From: an uncultured Acidobacteriaceae bacterium
GTDB taxonomy: Bacteria; Acidobacteriota; Terriglobia; Terriglobales; Acidobacteriaceae
Direction of reading: 5' to 3'
DNA: 8,772 nt
Assembly: GCA_903842845.1 (NCBI GenBank)
Contig: CAIMNN010000524.1
Location: 1-8,772, forward strand
Positions 5,574 to 8,772 of this stretch are shown piece by piece (position 1 is the first letter of the stretch; each line of letters begins with the position of its first letter). The position numbers and the translations under genes are program-made. A model generated the notes under the pieces. That model was not told where the DNA came from, made no database searches, and saw nothing but the letters and a program-made list of their open reading frames with translations.

Positions 5574-6938
5574 CTACCCTTTCCTTCCTGTTACCTCGGC
5601 CGTCGCCGCGTCCAATCTCTGCCAAATATCGCCAAGCCACGCCTCATGCTCCGGCTTCATTAAAACACTGCGCAGGCAGCTCACGTGCTCGTCACTGCCC
5701 GCCGCATCAAACCAATTCTCCGGCAGATTCACCAACGCCAGGTGCAACTGCCGCTCGGCCGCGCAATCAAAAATTCTTTGCGCCGCATCGGAATCGCCCC
5801 GCGGCTTCCACACAACAATATCAAGCTCCGGCCCGCCGCTGCGCATCATCTCGCATCGTCCATCCGCTGCCAATCTTTTCTCAAACTCCAAAGCAGCACG
5901 CCTGCCCGCTGACAAACCTTCTGCAAATTCGCCGCCCTTCACCAGCGGCAACAACTGCATCGTCGCCCACAACGCAACCGCCGAAGCCCCCGCGCGCGAG
6001 CACTCCAAACTTATCTCGCCCAAATGCAATTCCTTCGAAGTGAAATACGTATACGGCGAATCATGCTTGTAATGCCGACCCACCTTCACATCGCGGAACA
6101 GCACACACCCGCATCCATACGGCTGCAACCCATGTTTGTGCGGGTCCACAACGATGGAATCCGCCTCCGCAATCGCTCCAAACGCGAGCCGCGCCCCATC
6201 GCCCAACTCGCTCTCTATCAATTTGAAGTAGCCGCCATACGCCGCATCCACATGCACTCGAAATCCATACTTCTCACGCAACACCAAAATCTCATCCAAC
6301 GCATCGACCGAGCCAATCGCCGTCGTTCCCAGCGTCGCCACAACAGTCCCCACATCGCCGCGCTTCAACTGCGCTTCCAGCGCATTCAGATCCATCCGCC
6401 CATCCGCGCCCGCGCTCACTGCCGTAAACTCCTGCCCCAACACCGCGCTGATTCGGTTGTGCGTGTAGTGCGCCTGTTCACTCGCAACAATACGCCTGCC
6501 AGGCCGCTCGCGCCCCGCAACCCATAGCGCTTCCAGGTTCGCAAACGTCCCGCCCGAGGTCAGATGCCCTAAATGCTCCTTCCACCCGAACATCTGCGCA
6601 ATCCCGCCAACCGCCTCTATCTCCATCGCCGAGCTCGCCCGCCCGCCATCGAGCGCATGATTGTTCGGGTTTATCGCCATCGCCAGCGCATACGCCGCGT
6701 GTGCCAACGGATGCGGCGGCTTCAGCATCTGCCCGGCATACAAAGGATGAAAGTAAGGAAAGTTGTCCCCCAGCCTCCGCGCCGTCTCTTCCAAAATCTC
6801 CGCCGCGCGCTCCGGCTTTTCCGTCGCCGCGAAAGGCTCAAACTCAGGCAGTTCATCAAACTCTCCGCCCAGGGTTTTCAACCCCTCCCTCAATAGTTCC
6901 GCACTCTTTTCCCACTGCCTCTGGCTCATGGCAATCAC
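5574..6938 (-). CDS. PLP-dependent group II amino-acid decarboxylase family protein
   Basis: A 454-residue fold-type I PLP enzyme of the glutamate/aromatic-amino-acid decarboxylase group (PF00282-like), which removes the alpha-carboxyl of an amino acid to give an amine. Motifs visible are LTSGGTFANLEAL (126-138, phosphate binding), His157 in EQAHYTH (ring stacking), HVDAAYGG with Asp231 (pyridine nitrogen contact), and VDPHKHGLQPYGCG with Lys268 (Schiff base). The substrate cannot be assigned from motifs alone; aspartate, glutamate, tyrosine, tryptophan and diaminobutyrate decarboxylases share them, and no biosynthetic partner is adjacent. The start is taken as GTG at 6938, because GAGG lies 8 nt upstream of it but 17 nt upstream of the ATG at 6929. 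It is first in a tight pair with galK, and its upstream region is shared with the divergent cspA. Confidence 0.9.
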   Translation of the reverse strand: MIAMSQRQWEKSAELLREGLKTLGGEFDELPEFEPFAATEKPERAAEILEETARRLGDNFPYFHPLYAGQMLKPPHPLAHAAYALAMAINPNNHALDGGRASSAMEIEAVGGIAQMFGWKEHLGHLTSGGTFANLEALWVAGRERPGRRIVASEQAHYTHNRISAVLGQEFTAVSAGADGRMDLNALEAQLKRGDVGTVVATLGTTAIGSVDALDEILVLREKYGFRVHVDAAYGGYFKLIESELGDGARLAFGAIAEADSIVVDPHKHGLQPYGCGCVLFRDVKVGRHYKHDSPYTYFTSKELHLGEISLECSRAGASAVALWATMQLLPLVKGGEFAEGLSAGRRAALEFEKRLAADGRCEMMRSGGPELDIVVWKPRGDSDAAQRIFDCAAERQLHLALVNLPENWFDAAGSDEHVSCLRSVLMKPEHEAWLGDIWQRLDAATAEVTGRKG

Positions 6939-6947
6939 ACTATCACA

Positions 6948-6952
6948 CCCTC
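6948..6952 (-). promoter_or_regulatory. Ribosome binding site GAGGG supporting a GTG start for the decarboxylase
   Basis: On the minus strand GAGGG (6952-6948) is well spaced for GTG at 6938. The first ATG, at 6929, has no SD-like sequence at 5-10 nt. Using the GTG adds three residues (MIA) before MSQRQW. Confidence 0.55.
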
Positions 6953-6989
6953 ATTTGCGCACAACACACAGCCTGTTCACAACCCTCAG

Positions 6990-6998
6990 TTGTCCACA
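6990..6998 (+). other. DnaA-box-like 9-mer TTGTCCACA
   Basis: It differs from the consensus TTATCCACA by one base and equals a common high-GC variant. A poorer match, CTGTTCACA, lies at 6973-6981. No replication gene is nearby, so this is not an origin on present evidence; a single site may occur by chance or act in transcription control. Confidence 0.3.
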
Positions 6999-7010
6999 CA
7001 ATTCACCCGA

Positions 7011-7016
7011 AATATA
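7011..7016 (-). promoter_or_regulatory. Candidate -10 box (TATATT) for the decarboxylase-galK operon
   Basis: On the minus strand TATATT matches the -10 consensus at 5 of 6 positions and lies 72 nt before the GTG start. The -35 region is poor (TGTGCG at 17-nt spacing). The box falls inside the A/T-rich segment just upstream of the cspA promoter, so divergent promoters may overlap here. Confidence 0.3.
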
Positions 7017-7030
7017 ACAAAAAAGATAGT

Positions 7031-7060
7031 TTGCGCACAGAATAGCGTTCAGTGTTAAAC
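7031..7060 (+). promoter_or_regulatory. Candidate cspA promoter with A/T-rich upstream element
   Basis: TTGCGC (7031-7036) and TTAAAC (7055-7060) are separated by 18 nt. Directly upstream, 7009-7030 is almost pure A/T with an A-run, exactly where an UP element that contacts the RNA polymerase alpha subunit would sit. This combination suggests a strong promoter. Transcription would start near 7067, leaving a leader of about 114 nt before cspA. The individual boxes are only moderate matches. Confidence 0.4.
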
Positions 7061-7084
7061 TCTATTTAGCGTTAGAACAGAACC

Positions 7085-7106
7085 GGGCGTGAGCAGCAAC
7101 TCGCCC
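7085..7106 (+). ncRNA. Hairpin in the cspA 5' leader
   Basis: GGGC (7085-7088) plus GAG (7091-7093) pair with CTC (7100-7102) plus GCCC (7103-7106), leaving a GT bulge and a CAGCAA loop, 7 bp in all. Flanking GAACCGG (7080-7086) could instead pair with CCGGTGTTC (7124-7132) with a 2-nt bulge, which is incompatible with the first fold because the strands overlap. Two competing folds in a long cold-shock leader resemble the thermosensing leaders known for enterobacterial cspA, but this is inference from a single sequence. Confidence 0.4.
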
Positions 7107-7180
7107 AACCAAGCAAGATTCTGCCGGTGTTCGCTCCGATTCATCAAGCGCAATTCAATCAACAGGGATGTAGAAACAAA

Positions 7181-7381
7181 ATGGAACAAGGTACAGTGAA
7201 GTGGTTCAACGACGCGAAGGGCTTTGGCTTTATCTCGCGTCAGAACGGCGAGGACGTGTTCGTTCACTACTCGGCGATCAATGCAAACGGTTTCAAGAGC
7301 CTGCAAGAAGGTCAAGCGGTCCAGTTTAACGTTGTTAAGGGACCGAAGGGCTGGCAGGCTGCTGACGTCCAGCCGCTCTAA
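7181..7381 (+). CDS. cspA: Cold-shock domain protein (CspA family)
   Basis: A 66-residue single OB-fold protein that binds single-stranded RNA and DNA and keeps mRNA unfolded; cytosolic. It opens MEQGTVKWFNDAKGFGFI, with RNP1 (KGFGFI, 13-18) and RNP2 as VFVHY (26-30), where most relatives have VFVHF. The frame stays open upstream to 7127, but homologous length and the MxxGTVKWF start choose the ATG at 7181; AGGGA lies 12 nt before it, rather far. A long leader and a strong terminator make it a single-gene unit. Its third-position base use is milder and less G/C-extreme than its neighbours, as is common for highly expressed genes. The paralogue number (A, B, C and so on) cannot be fixed, so the symbol denotes the family; cold induction is not implied by sequence alone. 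Confidence 0.96.
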   Translation: MEQGTVKWFNDAKGFGFISRQNGEDVFVHYSAINANGFKSLQEGQAVQFNVVKGPKGWQAADVQPL

Positions 7382-7387
7382 CCAAAC

Positions 7388-7404
7388 GGATTCTGGCAGA
7401 ATCC
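7388..7404 (+). repeat. 17-nt odd palindrome in the cspA 3' untranslated region
   Basis: GGATTCTGGCAGAATCC has perfect 8-bp arms around one central base. As RNA it would fold as GGATTC/GAATCC with a 5-nt loop. It starts 7 nt after the cspA stop and 10 nt separate it from the terminator stem. It lacks a T-tract of its own, so it may block 3' exonucleases or be a protein site rather than a terminator. Confidence 0.55.
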
Positions 7405-7413
7405 CGATACAAC

Positions 7414-7444
7414 AAAAAGGCGGAGCCCTCGGCTCCGCCTTTTT
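7414..7444. terminator. Strong bidirectional terminator between cspA and galE
   Basis: A perfect 14-bp inverted repeat: five A, then GGCGGAGCC (7414-7427), a CTC loop, and GGCTCCGCC followed by five T (7431-7444). Both strands have a G/C-rich stem followed by T's, so it can end cspA (+) and galE (-) transcripts. The galE stop codon lies 12 nt beyond it. Confidence 0.95.
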
Positions 7445-7455
7445 GCATGCCTAAA

Positions 7456-8433
7456 TTATTTTCCCACTACGCCGGACTTCTTCAGCTCCCACTCCAGCGC
7501 GCTTCTTAAAATCTCCCGCAGGTCGCGCTTCGCCTTCCAGCCCAGCACCCGCTCCGCCTTCGCCGCCGCGGCATACAACGCCGGCGGGTCCCCTTCGCGA
7601 CGACCCACATACTCATGCGGCAGCTTGCGACCGCTCACCTCTTCCGTCAGCGCTATCAATTCCTTTATTGAGCTTCCCTTGCCAGTTCCCAAATTCAGTG
7701 CAACTGGCTCGCCGCCCGCATTCAAATATTCGACCGCCTTCACATGCGCCTCAGCCAGATCGCTCACATGAATATAATCGCGAACGCACGTCCCGTCCAG
7801 TGTATCAAAATCATCGCCAAAAACCTTTAGTGCCGGCCCCGTTCCCAAAGCCGCACGTAACGCCAGCGGGATCAAATGCGTCTCCGGGTCGTGCATCTCA
7901 CCCGTCTCGCCGGACTCATGCGCTCCCGCCGCATTAAAGTACCGCAAAGCCGCATACTTCAATCCATGCGCCACCGAGTATGACTCCAACACCCGCTCAA
8001 TAAATAATTTGCTCGCCCCATATGGATTGATCGGCTCCCTCGGCAGCTCCTCCGTCATCGGCAGCGCCTGCGGCACTCCAAACACCGCGCACGTCGAGCT
8101 GAATACAAACGTCCGTACCTTACTCGCCAACACCGCATCCAGCAGCGCCAATCCCTTCTCCACATTGTTCTCGTAATACTTCCGCGGGTTCTTCACCGAC
8201 TCGCCAACGTTGATGAACGCGGCAAAGTGCATCACCGCATCCACGCGCTTCAGCAGTCCATCCACCAGTTTGCGGTCCGCAATGTCGCCAACCACCAGCT
8301 CATATCCGCGCGCCAGCTCCTTGTGGCCCGTGCTCAGATTGTCCAGTATCACAACCTCGTGCCCTGCCGCCGCCAAATGACGTACCGCGCACGACCCTAT
8401 GTATCCGCTGCCGCCTGTCACTAAAACCCGCAT
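7456..8433 (-). CDS. galE: UDP-glucose 4-epimerase (GalE)
   Basis: Interconverts UDP-galactose and UDP-glucose through a bound NAD; cytosolic. At 325 residues it is in the range of bacterial GalE. As an extended short-chain dehydrogenase it shows the Rossmann NAD motif GGSGYIG (7-13), the Asp31 of ILDNLSTGH that binds the adenosine ribose, VGDIAD near 48-53, the active-site SSTCAVFG (112-119), and catalytic Tyr138 and Lys142 in YGASK. The downstream GTCVRDYIHVSDLA and LNLGTGKGSSIKE stretches are typical of GalE. The ATG at 8433 gives the normal N-terminus MRVLVTGGSGYIGS; AGGGG lies only 2 nt upstream, closer than usual. It is convergent with cspA and divergent from the glycosyltransferase. 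Together with galK it covers two Leloir steps, though GalE is also needed to make surface sugars. UDP-glucuronate epimerase is a less likely alternative. Confidence 0.94.
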   Translation of the reverse strand: MRVLVTGGSGYIGSCAVRHLAAAGHEVVILDNLSTGHKELARGYELVVGDIADRKLVDGLLKRVDAVMHFAAFINVGESVKNPRKYYENNVEKGLALLDAVLASKVRTFVFSSTCAVFGVPQALPMTEELPREPINPYGASKLFIERVLESYSVAHGLKYAALRYFNAAGAHESGETGEMHDPETHLIPLALRAALGTGPALKVFGDDFDTLDGTCVRDYIHVSDLAEAHVKAVEYLNAGGEPVALNLGTGKGSSIKELIALTEEVSGRKLPHEYVGRREGDPPALYAAAAKAERVLGWKAKRDLREILRSALEWELKKSGVVGK

Positions 8434-8482
8434 ATCCCCTGCCGCCTTCCCGTAACGTGACCCATCCAGTTTAGTTCAAACC

Positions 8483-8504
8483 TTGCCGCTAACCATTGCG
8501 GTAA
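8483..8504. promoter_or_regulatory. Inverted repeat in the galE-glycosyltransferase divergent region
   Basis: TTGCCGC (8483-8489) and GCGGTAA (8498-8504) form 7-bp arms with one G-T pair and an 8-nt spacer. The site lies 14 nt before the glycosyltransferase ATG and 50 nt before galE. It could be an operator serving either gene or an mRNA hairpin. No convincing -35/-10 pair was found for either gene in the 85-nt gap. Confidence 0.35.
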
Positions 8505-8518
8505 CATCCTTAATAGAG

Positions 8519-8772
8519 ATGCGCCCTACAATCGTCATACTCACCTATAACTGCGCCACCACGCTCGCTCCCACACTTGAGCGCGCGCGTCTCCTCTCCG
8601 ACGAAATCTTCGCCGTCGACTCCTTCAGCACCGACGACACCGTCCGCGTCGCCAAAGAACTCGGAGCAACCGTCATCCAGCATGAGTTCATCCACTACGG
8701 CGCGCAACGCAACTGGGCCATCGACAAGCTCCCCATCACCCGCCCCTGGCAGCTCCACCTCGACGCCGATGA
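8519..8772 (+). CDS. Family 2 glycosyltransferase, N-terminal part (3' truncated by window edge)
   Basis: The first 84 residues of a GT-A fold glycosyltransferase, which moves a sugar from a nucleotide donor onto a lipid or polysaccharide acceptor, usually at the inner face of the membrane. It begins RPTIVILTYN, the first beta strand; VDSFSTDDT (33-41) carries the nucleotide-binding Asp34; YGAQRNWAI (60-68) and WQLHLDAD (77-84) end in the metal-binding DxD. The AQRNWA...LDAD arrangement is that of WaaE/KdtX-like LPS-core glucosyltransferases, so a lipopolysaccharide or other envelope glycan role is a reasonable guess. The ATG has almost no SD (GAG abuts it). It is divergent from galE, which could supply its UDP-sugar. 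The frame runs open to the edge, so length and C-terminal domains are unknown. Confidence 0.85.
   Translation, partial: MRPTIVILTYNCATTLAPTLERARLLSDEIFAVDSFSTDDTVRVAKELGATVIQHEFIHYGAQRNWAIDKLPITRPWQLHLDAD

Noticed and set aside
4454..6043. A 529-codon open frame on the plus strand opposite galK and the decarboxylase
   Set aside because: Its translation is rich in Arg, Pro, His and Gln with no domain, and it lies antisense to two genes with complete motif sets. Long antisense frames are expected when third positions are G/C-rich.
6973..7030. Replication origin (DnaA-like boxes plus an A/T-rich patch)
   Set aside because: One good and one poor box, with no dnaA, dnaN, gidA or rpmH nearby; the A/T patch is better explained as promoter upstream sequence.
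8510..8758. An 82-codon minus-strand frame at the right edge
   Set aside because: It is antisense to the glycosyltransferase start, which has clear GT2 motifs; the frame has no recognisable domain.

Overview
The window reads as an ordinary chromosomal segment of a GC-rich Gram-negative bacterium, most likely an Acidobacteriota (Terriglobia/Acidobacteriaceae type). That placement is inferred from four things: a transmembrane Ser/Thr kinase, a secreted protein resembling the acidobacterial DUF5715 family, a YIP1-family membrane protein, and strong G/C preference at third codon positions. I see no tRNA, rRNA, CRISPR array, insertion sequence, phage or plasmid gene.

Layout, left to right. Positions 1-422 hold the C-terminal part of a Ser/Thr kinase that ends in a membrane anchor (+). 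A 109-nt inverted element made of 7-bp tandem units follows at 427-535. Next come a secreted, M15-peptidase-like protein (628-1683, +) and a five-TM YIP1-family protein (1780-2547, +); both are preceded by the same -10-like sequence. A perfect hairpin at 2569-2594 separates them from a convergent minus-strand block. In transcription order that block is a PLP-dependent group II decarboxylase (6938-5574), galK (5569-4409), acpP (4164-3922) and fabF (3918-2671). A cspA-type cold-shock gene (7181-7381, +) diverges from the decarboxylase and ends in a perfect 14-bp hairpin with A/T tracts on both sides. That hairpin faces the end of galE (8433-7456, -). A family 2 glycosyltransferase starts at 8519 (+) and runs off the edge.

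How the genes work together. GalE and GalK are two enzymes of the Leloir pathway and supply UDP-galactose/UDP-glucose; the GT2, which resembles LPS-core glucosyltransferases, could consume such nucleotide sugars. AcpP and FabF are the carrier and the elongating condensing enzyme of type II fatty-acid synthesis, and are almost certainly co-transcribed (3-nt gap). The decarboxylase and galK are 4 nt apart and look like one operon, although no metabolic link between them is obvious.

No clear new multi-gene system is present. The best leads are small: the heptad-built inverted element at 427-535, the secreted M15-like protein whose usual catalytic Glu position is not Glu, the shared promoter motif, and the dense divergent regulatory region at 6939-7180 with its structured cspA leader.
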